The notes under the pieces: model-generated | What the model was told of the DNA's origin: nothing | Databases searched by the model: none | The model's input: only the letters and a program-made list of their open reading frames with translations | In this document: piece by piece, positions 7,904-16,689 of the stretch | Layout: every line of letters starts with the position of its first letter | Position numbering within the stretch: the stretch's first letter is position 1 | Assembly (NCBI GenBank): GCA_026417295.1 | Contig: JAOADN010000021.1 | Location: 1 to 36,259 of the forward strand | Direction: 5' to 3' | DNA from: Paracoccaceae bacterium | GTDB lineage: Bacteria > Pseudomonadota > Alphaproteobacteria > Rhodobacterales > Rhodobacteraceae | DNA length: 36,259 nucleotides | Made by a program: the position numbers and the translations under genes

Positions 7904-8650
7904 CTACTGGGCCAGTGCCGCCGCAACGTCCTCGGGCACATCGAAGTTGTGGGTCACCGACTGGACGTCATCGTCGTCCTCGAGCGCGTCGATCAGCTTC
8001 ATCACCTTCTCGGCCGTCTCGAGATCGAGCATGGTGCGCGACTTCGGCTTCCAGACGAGCCTCGCCGTCTCGCTCTCGCCGAGTTTCGCCTCGAGGGCGG
8101 CCGTGACCGCGCCGAGGTCCTCGGGCGCGCAGGTGATCCAGTGGCCGTCCTCGTCGGTCTCGACATCGGTGGCGCCCGCCTCGATCGCCGCCATCATCAC
8201 CGTGTCGGCGTCACCGGCCGCGAGCGGATACATGACCTCGCCCACCCGGTCGAACATGAAGGCGACCGAGTTCGTCTGGCCGAGGTCGCCGCTGTACTTG
8301 GTGAAGTAGGACCGCACGTTCGAGGCGGTGCGGTTGCGGTTGTCGGTCATCGCCTCGACGATGATGGCGATGCCGTTCGGGCCATAGCCCTCGTAGCGGA
8401 TCTCCTCGTAGCTGTCCGCATCGCCGCCCTGCGACTTCCTGATCGCCCGGTCGATCACGTCCTTGGGCATCGAGTTCGCCCGCGCCTCCTTGACCGCCAG
8501 CCTGAGGCGCGCGTTCCTGTCGGGATCCGGATCGCCCATCTTCGCGGCCACCGTGATCTCCTTGGCGAGCTTCGAGAACAGCTTCGACCGCGCGGCGTCC
8601 TGCTTGCCCTTGCGATGCTGGATGTTGGCCCACTTCGAATGGCCGGCCAT
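7904..8650 (-). CDS. yebC: YebC/PmpR family regulator (TACO1 family)
   Basis: A 248-residue cytosolic protein, full length. The N-terminus [19 protein letters not shown] is diagnostic of the YebC/TACO1 family, followed by [16 protein letters not shown] and the Gly-rich [17 protein letters not shown] block. The family is described both as transcriptional regulators (PmpR) and as ribosome-associated factors that relieve stalling at proline-rich stretches. The ATG at 8650 has GGAG at 6-nt spacing. It is the last gene of a minus-strand run and is 98 bp downstream of the SLC13 permease, with a plausible promoter of its own. Confidence 0.96.
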   Translation of the reverse strand: MAGHSKWANIQHRKGKQDAARSKLFSKLAKEITVAAKMGDPDPDRNARLRLAVKEARANSMPKDVIDRAIRKSQGGDADSYEEIRYEGYGPNGIAIIVEAMTDNRNRTASNVRSYFTKYSGDLGQTNSVAFMFDRVGEVMYPLAAGDADTVMMAAIEAGATDVETDEDGHWITCAPEDLGAVTAALEAKLGESETARLVWKPKSRTMLDLETAEKVMKLIDALEDDDDVQSVTHNFDVPEDVAAALAQ

Positions 8651-8681
8651 GGAATGCTCCGTCGGTGATCGTGATCCGCGC

Positions 8682-8711
8682 CCTATATGTCAGGCGCGGC
8701 CGCGGCCGCAA
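8682..8711 (-). promoter_or_regulatory. candidate sigma-70 promoter of yebC
   Basis: On the minus strand TTGCGG (8706-8711) and TATAGG (8682-8687) are separated by 18 bp, about 30 bp upstream of the yebC start. The spacing and the AT-rich CATATAGG in GC-rich surroundings suggest a promoter. This is a pattern match only. Confidence 0.35.
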
Positions 8712-8748
8712 CCCCTGCCCCCCGCGGCCCTGCCGGGGCGGAAGCCGG

Positions 8749-10548
8749 TCAGGGCGCGGCCGGCGCGAAGCCGTAGAAGACCGGCAGCAGCAGGGTGCAG
8801 ACGATGGCCGAGACGGCGTTGAGCGGCAGTCCGAACCAGACGAAGTCGGTGAAGCGGTAGCCCCCCGGTCCGTAGACCAGCGTGTTCGTCTGATAGCCGA
8901 TCGGTGTGGCGAAGCTTGCCGAGGCGCCGATCATCACCACGATGACGAGCGGTCGCGGATCCACCCCGATCGACTGCGCCAGCCCGATCACCACCGGGGT
9001 GACGATGACGGCGACGGCATTGTTCGAGACGATCTCGGTCAGGGCCGAGGTCAGGATGTAGACGACGAGGACCAGAATGTGCGGCGACAGGCCCGCCAGC
9101 GCGGGGGCGAACCAGCCGACGATCAGCTCGACCGCGCCGGAATGTTCCAGCCCCGCGCCGACGCCGAGCATGCCGAAGAGCAGCGCCAGCATCCGCCCGT
9201 CGATGGCGGCGATCGCCTCGTCGGCCTCGATGCAGCCGGTGACGAGGACTATGCCCGCGCCGATGAAGGCCAGCGTCATGATCGGCGCCACGTCGAGCGC
9301 GGCCAGCGCGACCACGGCGACGAGCACGGCCAGCACGATCGGCGCGCGGCCGCGGCGGTAGGCCCGCGCCGTCGGGCGCGCGACATCCACGAGGTCCATG
9401 TCCGAGGCGAGGCGCTGGATGTCCTCGATCGCGCCTTCCAGAAGCAGCGTGTCGCCGACATTGACGACGATGTCGTCGAGCTGCCGTCCGATGTTCTGGT
9501 TCCGGCGGTGGACGGCCAGCGGATAGACGCCGTAGCGGCGGCGCAGCCGCATCGAGCCCAGCGAGCGGCCCACCATGCGGCAGCCCGGCGTGATCAGCAC
9601 CTCGACCGTCTGGGTCGGGACCGAGGACAGCTTGTCCACCAGGGTGACGTGCCGGCTGGACTGCAGCCCCAGGATCTCCGACATCGGGCTGCGCAGCACC
9701 ACCCGGTCGCCGGGCTCCAGCCGCACCGCACCGAGGTCGCGCCGGAGCGAGGCATCGCCCCGCAGCACGTCGATCACCCGCACCTCGTCGCGGCGGAAGA
9801 TGTCCACCGCCTCGAGCGGCTTGCCGATCAGCGCCGAGCCTTCGGGGACGGCGACCTCGGTGAAGAACTTCATCCGGCTGCGGTCGCCCAGCAGGCTCGA
9901 CATCGACTGCCTGTCGGGCAGGAAGCGGGGGCCGGCCAGCGCCAGGTAGACAAGGCCTGCCGCGGCCACGGCAAGGCCGATGGGCGCGATCTCGAAGATG
10001 CCGAATGGGGCCAGGTCGGCAGCCCGGGCCACACCGTCGACGACGATGTTCGTCGAGGTGCCGATCATCGTCACCGTGCCGCCGAGGATCGTCATGTAGC
10101 TGAGCGGGATCAGGAGCTTCGACGGCGCCACGCGCAGCTCCGCCGCCAGGCGGATGAAGATCGGCATCATGACGACGACAAGCGGCGTGTTGTTGATGAA
10201 GGCCGACATCGACGTGACGAGAAGCCCGATCCCCGCGAGCGTCGCGACCGGATGGCGGGCGGCATTGCGCGCGGCGATCTGGCTCAGCGTCTCCAGCGAA
10301 CCGGTGCGCACCAGCGCACCGACGATGATGAAGAGCGCGATGATCGTCCAGGGCGCGCTGTTCGACAGCACGCCGGCGATCGCCTTCTGCGGAATCAGCC
10401 CGATCAGCAGCATCAGCGTGGCCCCGCCGATGGCGACGACCTCGGGGGCGAAGGTCTCGCGCGCGAACAGCACGATCATCCCGGCCAGGATCGCCAGCGC
10501 GACGAAGGCCATCGCCTCGGGTCCGGCAAGGGCGGCAATATCCAGCAT
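8749..10548 (-). CDS. SLC13 (DASS) family permease with two RCK_C domains
   Basis: A 599-residue inner-membrane transporter. Hydrophobic segments occupy roughly residues 1-190 and 400-599. Between them lie two soluble RCK_C (TrkA-C) domains, including VLRGDASLRRDLGAVRLEPGD and DIVVNVGDTLLLEGA. SNNAVAVIVTPVVIG and MSAFINNTPLVVVMMP are the paired SNT/NNT motifs of the DASS family, whose members move dicarboxylates, sulfate or similar anions with sodium. The start at 10548 overlaps the upstream TGA as TGATG and has GAAGGA at 8-nt spacing; an earlier ATG at 10557 lies inside that signal. The true anion cannot be read from sequence. It is translationally coupled to the EamA gene. Confidence 0.9.
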   Translation of the reverse strand: MLDIAALAGPEAMAFVALAILAGMIVLFARETFAPEVVAIGGATLMLLIGLIPQKAIAGVLSNSAPWTIIALFIIVGALVRTGSLETLSQIAARNAARHPVATLAGIGLLVTSMSAFINNTPLVVVMMPIFIRLAAELRVAPSKLLIPLSYMTILGGTVTMIGTSTNIVVDGVARAADLAPFGIFEIAPIGLAVAAAGLVYLALAGPRFLPDRQSMSSLLGDRSRMKFFTEVAVPEGSALIGKPLEAVDIFRRDEVRVIDVLRGDASLRRDLGAVRLEPGDRVVLRSPMSEILGLQSSRHVTLVDKLSSVPTQTVEVLITPGCRMVGRSLGSMRLRRRYGVYPLAVHRRNQNIGRQLDDIVVNVGDTLLLEGAIEDIQRLASDMDLVDVARPTARAYRRGRAPIVLAVLVAVVALAALDVAPIMTLAFIGAGIVLVTGCIEADEAIAAIDGRMLALLFGMLGVGAGLEHSGAVELIVGWFAPALAGLSPHILVLVVYILTSALTEIVSNNAVAVIVTPVVIGLAQSIGVDPRPLVIVVMIGASASFATPIGYQTNTLVYGPGGYRFTDFVWFGLPLNAVSAIVCTLLLPVFYGFAPAAP

Positions 10549-11495
10549 CAGGCACATCCTTCGCCGATGGCCGGCGCATCGCAAGGGGCAGGCGGGGCGA
10601 TCCCGGGCCGCGCCGGGCGGCGCGGCCGGACCAGGAAGATGCCGGCCAGCATGACCGCAAGCGCGGCCCAGACCCAGCCCGAATAGCGCTCGCCGAGGAT
10701 CGCCATCGCCCAGACCACGCCCGCCCCGGTGACGACATAGGAGGTCTGGCCGGCGAAGACCGGCCCGGCGCGCCCCACCAGCCAGACATAGCCGGCATAC
10801 ATCAGCGCATGGATGACCGAGGACAGGACCAGCGCCGCCTCGGGCGCGCCCCAGGCCGGGCGGGGGTCGATGAACTGGCCCGTCGCCAGGGCGAGGGGCA
10901 GCGCCAGCACCGCCCCGGCAAGCGACGCACCGAACATCGCGGCGATCGGGTCCAGCCCGGCGGTGCCCCAGCGCGCGACGTAGTTGGCCTCGAGCGCGTA
11001 GCAGAAGGGCGAAACCAGGGCGAGGATCAGCCACCCCGTCGCCACCCCGGCGGGCAGCCCCTCCTGCGGCAGGGCGATCAGGGCAACGCCCGCCAGACCG
11101 CAGGCCAGGCCCAGGACCCGCGTCCAGTCGAAGCGGTCGGTGCCCAGGGCCAGGGCGATCGGAAAGGCCAGGATCGGCACCGCCGAGATGACGATCGACA
11201 TGATGCCCGCCGGCAGGTGCACATAGGCCGCATAGGACACCGTGTTCGGGATGATCGTGCCGAGCAGGGCGACCAGCACGAAGAAGGCCGCGGTCGCCCG
11301 CGTCAGCGGGATGCGGCCGCCGCGCATCGCCACCAGCGGGCCGAGGACCGCGACACCGATCACCAGCTGCCAGAAGATCAGCCCGAGCGGCGGGTGCCCG
11401 GTCGACACGGCGATCTTCGACAGCGTCTGGGTCAGGCCCCAGCCGGTGCCGAGCAGCAGCAGGAAGCCGACCGGTCCGGCCTGCCGCAGCGTCAT
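10548..11495 (-). CDS. EamA/DMT family transporter
   Basis: A 315-residue inner-membrane protein with about ten hydrophobic segments arranged as two EamA repeats; the second repeat has ALVLSSVIHALMYAGYVWLV and GAGVVWAMAILGERYS, the typical end of a DMT half. These carriers mostly export metabolites such as amino acids or nucleobases; the substrate here is unknown. The ATG at 11495 overlaps the upstream stop as ATGA and the stop overlaps the next start as TGATG, so it sits in a tightly coupled ymdB-EamA-SLC13 unit. The last 20 or so residues are a hydrophilic Pro/Arg-rich tail. Confidence 0.9.
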   Translation of the reverse strand: MTLRQAGPVGFLLLLGTGWGLTQTLSKIAVSTGHPPLGLIFWQLVIGVAVLGPLVAMRGGRIPLTRATAAFFVLVALLGTIIPNTVSYAAYVHLPAGIMSIVISAVPILAFPIALALGTDRFDWTRVLGLACGLAGVALIALPQEGLPAGVATGWLILALVSPFCYALEANYVARWGTAGLDPIAAMFGASLAGAVLALPLALATGQFIDPRPAWGAPEAALVLSSVIHALMYAGYVWLVGRAGPVFAGQTSYVVTGAGVVWAMAILGERYSGWVWAALAVMLAGIFLVRPRRPARPGIAPPAPCDAPAIGEGCA

Positions 11496-12304
11496 GGCAG
11501 CGCCTGTCCCAGCCGCCCGCCGCTGCGCACCGGATGGGCGTGCAGCGCCCGCCCCGTGCGGTCGTCGGTCTCCACCAGGATTCCGGCCAGCGTCGCCTCG
11601 CCCGTGGCCGGGGTGAAGCGTTCGCGCGACATCCCCGTGACGAAGCGCCGCATCGGCTCCAGCTTGTCCATGCCGATCACGCTGTCGTAGTCGCCGCACA
11701 TGCCGGCATCGGTCTGATAGGCGGTGCCGCCCTCCAGGATCTGCGTGTCGGCGGTGGGCACATGCGTGTGCGTGCCCACGACCAGCGAGGCGCGCCCGTC
11801 GCACCAGTGGCCAAGGCCCATCTTCTCCGACGTGGCCTCGGCATGGACATCGACGATCGCCGCCTGGACCGCGCCGCCCAGCGGGTTGGCGCGCAGCACC
11901 GCGTCGATCTCGCTGAAGGGGTCGTCGAAGGGCTGCTTCATGAACACCCGGCCCAGGACCTGCGCCACCAGGACGCGCCGCCCCCCGGGCGCATCGAAGA
12001 CGCGGGCACCGCGGCCCGGCGCCGTCCGGGCGAAGTTCAGCGGCCTGAGGATGCGCGGCTCGCCCTCGATGAAGGCCGCCATGTCCTTCTGGTCGAAGGC
12101 GTGATCGCCCAGGGTCAGGCAATCGGCCCCGGCGGCGAGCAGTTCGCGCGCGTGCTCGCCCGTCAGCCCCGCGCCGGCCGAGGCGTTCTCGGCATTGACG
12201 ACAACGAAATCCAGCCGCCAGTCGCGGCGCAGGCCGGGCAGGCGGCCGGTCACCGCGGCCCGCCCCGCCCGCCCCATGACGTCGCCGAGAAAGAGGATGC
12301 GCAT
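11492..12304 (-). CDS. YmdB family metallophosphoesterase (TIGR00282 type)
   Basis: A 270-residue cytosolic protein. The metal-binding motifs are in family order: GDVMGRAGR (residues 7-15), VVNAENAS, TLGDHAFDQ, DVHAEATSEK and VGTHTHVPTAD. Bacillus YmdB hydrolyses 2',3'- and 3',5'-cyclic nucleotides and affects RNA turnover and biofilm formation; whether this orthologue does so is inference. The final DDRTGRALHAHPVRSGG segment is a common C-terminus of alphaproteobacterial members. It starts about 0.5 kb downstream of the cyclo-ligase gene and leads the coupled transporter genes. Confidence 0.93.
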   Translation of the reverse strand: MRILFLGDVMGRAGRAAVTGRLPGLRRDWRLDFVVVNAENASAGAGLTGEHARELLAAGADCLTLGDHAFDQKDMAAFIEGEPRILRPLNFARTAPGRGARVFDAPGGRRVLVAQVLGRVFMKQPFDDPFSEIDAVLRANPLGGAVQAAIVDVHAEATSEKMGLGHWCDGRASLVVGTHTHVPTADTQILEGGTAYQTDAGMCGDYDSVIGMDKLEPMRRFVTGMSRERFTPATGEATLAGILVETDDRTGRALHAHPVRSGGRLGQALP

Positions 12305-12811
12305 GGGCCCACGGGTTAGGGATTCGCGCCGCGAAGGGCAAGGCGAAAGGCGCCGGCCGCCGCCCGCGCGCCACACCCCCTGCCCGCTCGCGCCGGGGCG
12401 CGGAACGCAATCGCGCCGTCCTGGCAAGTCACAATCCGGCGCGCGCCGCAGGACGGCGCCGGGGGGCCTGCCGGCCGCCGGAGCAGCCAGGCCAGCGATT
12501 CCGGAGAACAGACAACATCTTGCGGCACGGCGTTCAGGTACCGCTCAAGGTTGTGGCACGGCCCGGATTGTGGCCCTGCCGCCACAGGGGCGTTCCGCCG
12601 CCCCCGGCCGGCATCGGCCGAAGGTTGACCGGCCTGCGGGCGCCCCCCTACCCTTGGCTCCGACGGGTGTAGGTGAAGGCCCGCCCCGCGGGCGCGAAGT
12701 GACGGTTCATTGCAGGTGCAACGGTTGCGGAACGGCGGTGCGGCGCGCCCTCGCGGGCGCGCCGCAACCGTTCCGGGCGGCCGGCGCGGTCCCTGGGCTC
12801 ATTCCGCAGGC
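12305..12811. other. 507-bp intergenic region with possible RNA structure
   Basis: No convincing gene. A 10-bp inverted repeat, CACAATCCGG (12430-12439) and CCGGATTGTG (12563-12572), encloses an imperfect long hairpin at about 12513-12556, which would fold on either strand into a roughly 143-nt rod. A second, very stable hairpin is at 12728-12775 (11-bp GCGGCGCGCCC stem plus an outer 8-bp CGGAACGG stem). The latter lies 36 bp beyond the cyclo-ligase stop and could end its transcript, although no T-run follows. In several alphaproteobacteria 6S RNA lies beside the cyclo-ligase gene, but I could not match a 6S sequence here. Confidence 0.4.
12728..12775 (-). terminator. strong hairpin downstream of the cyclo-ligase gene
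   Basis: The arms 12740-12750 and 12755-12765 pair perfectly over 11 bp around a TCGC loop. Outer arms 12728-12735 and 12768-12775 add 8 bp beyond a small internal loop. On the minus transcript it lies just after the cyclo-ligase stop codon. No poly-U tract follows, so it may work with Rho, stabilise a 3' end, or be part of an RNA gene. Confidence 0.4.
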
Positions 12812-13387
12812 TCAGTCCGCAGGCGCGATGACGCCCGCCTCGGTCACGATCAGGTCAAGCCGCGCGTCCGTCGGCTCGACGGGCACGGCCTCCACCTCCT
12901 GCGCGGCGAAGGCGAAGCCGATCGCCGTCACCGGCCCCGCGGCGCGCAGCCCGGCCAGCGTCCGGTCGTAGTAGCCCCCGCCATAGCCCAGACGGAAGCC
13001 GCGCCTGTCGAAGGCCAGCATCGGCACGACCAGCACCGAAGGCACCACCTCCCCGGGGTCGGCTGGCACCAGCGCCCCGAAGGCACCCGGCAGCATCGGC
13101 GCGCCCGGCCGCCAGCGCCGGAAGACCAGCGCCACGTCGCGCCCTGGGATCACCGGCACGCCGACGATCCCGCCCGCCGCGGCATGGGCCGTCATCGCCG
13201 GCAGGGGGTCGATCTCGGTGCGCATCGGCATGTAGCCCGACAGCACCGCGCCGCGATGGGCCGCCAGCACGCCGGCCAGGTGGCGCGCATCTTCCGGCCC
13301 GCGTCCGGCGAAGGCCGCCTTGCGCCGCGCGAAGGCCTCGGCCCGCGCCGCCGCCTTCCGCGCCGCCATGTCCGCCATGTCCGTCAT
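12812..13387 (-). CDS. fau: 5-formyltetrahydrofolate cyclo-ligase
   Basis: A 191-residue cytosolic enzyme converting 5-formyl-THF to 5,10-methenyl-THF with ATP, in one-carbon metabolism. The signature LGYGGGYYDRTL (about residues 139-150) is the ATP/phosphate-binding loop of the family, and YMPMRTEIDP supplies the folate-binding region. Basic N-terminal ARKAAARAEAFARRKA is usual. In Rhodobacter sphaeroides the homologue is called SalP and is co-transcribed with 6S RNA. Here only 37 bp separate it from mgtE upstream, so no 6S gene fits in that position. Confidence 0.93.
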   Translation of the reverse strand: MTDMADMAARKAAARAEAFARRKAAFAGRGPEDARHLAGVLAAHRGAVLSGYMPMRTEIDPLPAMTAHAAAGGIVGVPVIPGRDVALVFRRWRPGAPMLPGAFGALVPADPGEVVPSVLVVPMLAFDRRGFRLGYGGGYYDRTLAGLRAAGPVTAIGFAFAAQEVEAVPVEPTDARLDLIVTEAGVIAPAD

Positions 13388-13424
13388 CCCTGCCGACCCG
13401 CCGCTCTCCCCTCTGCCACCACGC

Positions 13425-14810
13425 TCACAGCAGGATCCATGTCGCGAAGCCCAGGAAGGCGAAATAGCCCATCACGTCGGTCAGGGTGGTCACGAAGGTG
13501 CCCGAGGCCAGCGCCGGGTCGAGCCCGATGCGGTGCAGCGCCAGCGGCACCAGCACGCCTCCCGTCGCCGCGACGATCTGGTTGACGATCATCGCCAGGG
13601 CGAGGACCGCCCCGATCATCACGTCGCCCGAGATCAGCGTCCCGCCCAGCCCAAGCAGGGCCGCCAGCAGGAGGCCGTTCATCAGCCCCGCGGCAAGCTC
13701 GCGCCGCACCACCCGGGCGGCGTTCGACGAGGTCAGGTCGCGCGTCGCCAGCGCCCGCACCGCCACCGCCAGCGACTGCGTGCCCGCGATCCCCCCCGTG
13801 GAGGCGACGATCGGCATCAGCGCGGCCAGCGCCACGATGGCCACGAGCGTGCCCTCGAAGCGCGAGATGACCACCGCCGAGAGCGAGGCCGTGAACAGGT
13901 TGACAACCAGCCAGGGGATGCGCCGGCGCACCGTGGCCATCACCCCGTCCGAGATCGAGGCCTCGCCGCCGACGCCGGCGAGCTTCAGCACGTCTTCCTC
14001 GTGCTCCTCGTCAAGCACCGCCATCGCGTCGTCGATCGTGATCACCCCCACCAGCCGGCCGCCCTCGTCCACGACCGGGGCCGAGATCAGGTGATACTGG
14101 TTGAAGGCATAGGCGACGTCGCCTTCCTCCTGCATCACGCTGATGGTGCGGAAACTGTCCTCGGTGATGTCGGCAAGCCTGACATCGCGCCGCGACGACA
14201 TCAGCTTGCCCAGCGTGACATAGCCCACGGGGCGATGCGCCGGGTCCACGAGGATGACGTGGTAGAACTGGTCGGGAAGCTCGGCCTGCCGGCGCAGGAA
14301 GTCGATCGCCTCGCCCACCGTCCAGTGCTCGGGCGCCACCACGACCTCGCGCTGCATCAGGCGGCCGGCGGAATGCTCGGGATAGTTCAGCGCCTGCTCG
14401 ACGGCGACGCGCTCGCTCTCGGGCAGCGCGCCCAGGATCATCTCCTGCTGCGGTTCCTCGAGATCCTCGATCAGGTCGACGACGTCGTCGGATTCAAGCT
14501 CGCGCACCGCCTCGGTCAGGACGTCGTGCGGCAGCGCCTCGATGACCTCGTCGCGGATCGCCTCGTCGAGCTCGCTCAGGATCTCGCCGTCGATCCCGCC
14601 CGACCACAGGCCCAGCAGGACGCGCCGCTCGGCCGGGTCGATCTGTTCCAGCAGGTCGGCGATGTCGGCGGGGTGCAGGGGCTCCATCGCCGCGTCGATC
14701 GACGCCGCGTCGCCGGCGGCGATCGCCTCGCGGATCGCCGCGACGCGCTGGGGATCGAGGGCGAAGTCGCCGTCCTCGCGGTCGGCGATGTCCGGTTCGG
14801 TCTCGCTCAC
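13425..14810 (-). CDS. mgtE: magnesium transporter MgtE
   Basis: A 461-residue Mg2+ channel, full length. The N-terminal cytosolic MgtE_N domain is rich in Asp/Glu (HPADIADLLEQI onward), followed by two CBS domains (about 140-260) that sense intracellular Mg2+. A five-helix membrane domain has GGIAGTQSLAVAVRAL and DPALASGTFVTTLTDVMGY, whose Asp in TDVMGY is the ion-selectivity residue. The GTG at 14810 follows GGAGGAG at 8-nt spacing; another GTG at 14861 would add 17 residues but has no ribosome-binding site. It is divergent from guaD and 37 bp upstream of the cyclo-ligase gene. Confidence 0.94.
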   Translation of the reverse strand: MSETEPDIADREDGDFALDPQRVAAIREAIAAGDAASIDAAMEPLHPADIADLLEQIDPAERRVLLGLWSGGIDGEILSELDEAIRDEVIEALPHDVLTEAVRELESDDVVDLIEDLEEPQQEMILGALPESERVAVEQALNYPEHSAGRLMQREVVVAPEHWTVGEAIDFLRRQAELPDQFYHVILVDPAHRPVGYVTLGKLMSSRRDVRLADITEDSFRTISVMQEEGDVAYAFNQYHLISAPVVDEGGRLVGVITIDDAMAVLDEEHEEDVLKLAGVGGEASISDGVMATVRRRIPWLVVNLFTASLSAVVISRFEGTLVAIVALAALMPIVASTGGIAGTQSLAVAVRALATRDLTSSNAARVVRRELAAGLMNGLLLAALLGLGGTLISGDVMIGAVLALAMIVNQIVAATGGVLVPLALHRIGLDPALASGTFVTTLTDVMGYFAFLGFATWILL

Positions 14811-14948
14811 GGCTCCGGCTCCTCCCCGCGAATTGCGCTTCTTTAGCGGAAGCTGTTTCACCCGGACAAGCCGGCCGCGGGCGTTTCGCTTCCCCCCCGA
14901 CAGCGGTTAGGCTCGACCGGACGCCGTGACAAGGGAGATCGGCACATC

Positions 14949-16298
14949 ATGGCAGAGCTCTTGATCGGACAGACGCTTTCCTTCGCCGGCGACCCCTTCG
15001 CCGAGGGGCCCGCCGCCGCCCGCCATTCCTCCCGCGGCGGCGTCCTGGTCGAGGGCGGGCGCATCGCGGCGGTGGGCGAGGCCGACGCCCTGCGCCGCGC
15101 CCACCCGCAGGCCCGCGTCACCGATTACGGCGGGGCGCTGATCTCGGCGGGCTTCATCGACGCCCATGTGCACTACCCGCAGACGGCGATCATCGCCTCC
15201 TGGGGCAAGCGGCTGATCGACTGGCTGAACAGCTACACCTTCCCCGAGGAGATGCGCTTTTCCGATCCCGCCTATGCCGCCGCAATCGCCGCGCGTCACC
15301 TCGACCTCGTGCTCGCGAACGGCACCACAACCGTCTGCACCTACTGCACGATCCACCCCGAAAGCGTCGATGCCTTCTTCGCCGCCGCGCAGGCACGGGG
15401 CCTGCGCGCCTATGCCGGCAAGACCTGCATGGACCGCAACGCCCCCGAGGGGCTGCGCGACACGGCGCAGTCGGCCCATGACGACAGCCGCCGCCTGCTG
15501 GAGAAATGGCACGGGGTGGACCGGCTCTCCTACGTGATCACGCCCCGCTTCTCGCCCACCTCCACGCCCGAGCAGCTCGCCATGCTGGGCCAGCTCTGGC
15601 GCGAATACCCCGATTGCCTGATGCAGACGCATCTTTCCGAACAGGTGGACGAGATCGCCTGGGTCAGGGAGCTCTTCCCCCAGGCGCGCGACTACCTCGA
15701 CACCTACGAGGCGCAGGGGCTCTTGCGCGAAGGCGCCGTCTACGGCCACGCCATCCATCTCACGGCGCGCGAGAAGGCGCGGCTCGCCGAGGCGGGCGCG
15801 AGCCTCGTCCACTGCCCCACCTCCAACACCTTCATCGGCTCGGGCCTCTTCGACATGGGGCTCGCGCGGCAGGTGCGCGTGGGGCTTGCCACCGATACCG
15901 GGGGCGGGTCTTCCTTCTCGATGCTGCGCACGATGGCCGCGGCCTACGAGGTGGCCCAGCTCCGCGGCGAGGCGCTGCATCCCGCCCAGCTCTGGTGGCT
16001 GGCGACGCAGGGCTCGGCGCGCGCGCTCCGCGCCGAGGCGCTGATCGGCAACCTCGCGCCGGGCATGGAGGCCGACCTCGTGGTCATCGACCTCGCCTCG
16101 ACGCCGGCCATCGCCCAGCGCGCCGCCCGCGCCGCCGACCTGTGGGAGGCGCTCTTCCCCACGATCATGATGGGCGACGACCGCGCGGTCCGGGCCGTGT
16201 GGGTGGGCGGCCGGCCGGTGCCTGCCGGGCGGGAGACCCCCGGGCGGGACGCCAGCCGCGCCGGTTCGCCCGGCGCGGGCACGGCCGGGACGGGATGA
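14949..16298 (+). CDS. guaD: guanine deaminase
   Basis: A 449-residue amidohydrolase deaminating guanine to xanthine in purine catabolism. Metal-site motifs are DAHVHYPQ (His73, His75), QTHLSEQ (His228, Glu231), YGHAIHL (His267) and ATDTGGG (Asp316). KTCMDRNAPEGLRD and TPRFSPT are specific to guanine deaminases rather than cytosine deaminases. The last 25 residues (GRETPGRDASRAGSPG...) are a low-complexity tail beyond the usual end. AAGGGAG lies 11 nt upstream of the ATG, a slightly long spacing. It is divergent from mgtE and convergent with a second purine-type deaminase at 16690-18042. Confidence 0.93.
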   Translation: MAELLIGQTLSFAGDPFAEGPAAARHSSRGGVLVEGGRIAAVGEADALRRAHPQARVTDYGGALISAGFIDAHVHYPQTAIIASWGKRLIDWLNSYTFPEEMRFSDPAYAAAIAARHLDLVLANGTTTVCTYCTIHPESVDAFFAAAQARGLRAYAGKTCMDRNAPEGLRDTAQSAHDDSRRLLEKWHGVDRLSYVITPRFSPTSTPEQLAMLGQLWREYPDCLMQTHLSEQVDEIAWVRELFPQARDYLDTYEAQGLLREGAVYGHAIHLTAREKARLAEAGASLVHCPTSNTFIGSGLFDMGLARQVRVGLATDTGGGSSFSMLRTMAAAYEVAQLRGEALHPAQLWWLATQGSARALRAEALIGNLAPGMEADLVVIDLASTPAIAQRAARAADLWEALFPTIMMGDDRAVRAVWVGGRPVPAGRETPGRDASRAGSPGAGTAGTG

Positions 16299-16689
16299 CG
16301 GCCCTGCCGGCCGCGCACCCCGGCCCGGAGCTCCCCCCGCCCGGCGCTGCCGCCTGACCCGCCCCGCCGCCGGGCACAGGCAGGCGGCGGGCCTTCGAAG
16401 GCCCGCCATGCCGCTTCGAAGCGGCATGGCAACATCCCCGGCCGGGTCCCCGGGGCCTGCCTGCCGGCTTCCGTCCCCCCTTGACCCCATCCCGCACCAC
16501 CGCCGCCCGCCCTGCAGCCGGGCACGGGGCGCCGCGGGCCTTCGAAGGCCCGCCATGCCGCTTCGCAGCGGCATGGCCCGGCGTACGCCCCGTCCTTTCC
16601 CGTCAACCTTCGTGAACGGATCCTCAACATGAACCATAACCCGTTGATCTTGTTGACACGGATGGGGTGTCCCATCGTGGGACACCCAA
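16299..16689. repeat. 391-bp convergent gap with two REP-like double hairpins
   Basis: Two copies of a paired palindrome, 16386-16430 and 16532-16577, occupy the space between the two convergent deaminase genes. Each copy has a GCGGGCCTTCGAAGGCCCGC palindrome directly abutting a second palindrome, GCCATGCCGCTTC and its complement. In copy 1 both are perfect with central TTCGAA; copy 2 has one substitution (TTCGCA) in the second. A third inverted repeat, GGGTGTCCCA-TCG-TGGGACACCC, is at 16665-16687 beside the stop codon of the minus-strand gene. The region 16578-16664 is less GC-rich and shows no gene. Confidence 0.85.
16665..16687 (-). terminator. hairpin at the 3' end of the 8-oxoguanine deaminase gene
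   Basis: Ten-base-pair perfect arms (16665-16674, 16678-16687) with a 3-nt loop begin two bases after the minus-strand stop codon. There is no T-run after it. The position fits a Rho-assisted terminator or a 3'-end stabiliser. Confidence 0.45.

Noticed and set aside
8665-10686. A 673-codon plus-strand frame opposite the SLC13 permease gene.
   Set aside because: Its composition (Arg/His/Gln/Asp) is that of an antisense shadow of a membrane protein, with no motif.
12316-12585. An 89-codon minus-strand frame with the plausible-looking segment HNLERYLNAVPQDVV.
   Set aside because: There is no ribosome-binding site, the second half is noise-like, and it overlaps the inverted repeats proposed as RNA structure. 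I could not link it to a family.
12305-12811. 6S RNA (ssrS) beside the cyclo-ligase gene.
   Set aside because: The genomic position is suggestive, but I could not find the conserved 6S sequence elements, and in Rhodobacter the RNA lies upstream of the cyclo-ligase gene, where only 37 bp exist here.
14859-14861. An upstream GTG start for mgtE at 14861.
   Set aside because: It has no Shine-Dalgarno. The GTG at 14810 has GGAGGAG at good spacing and gives the usual MgtE length.
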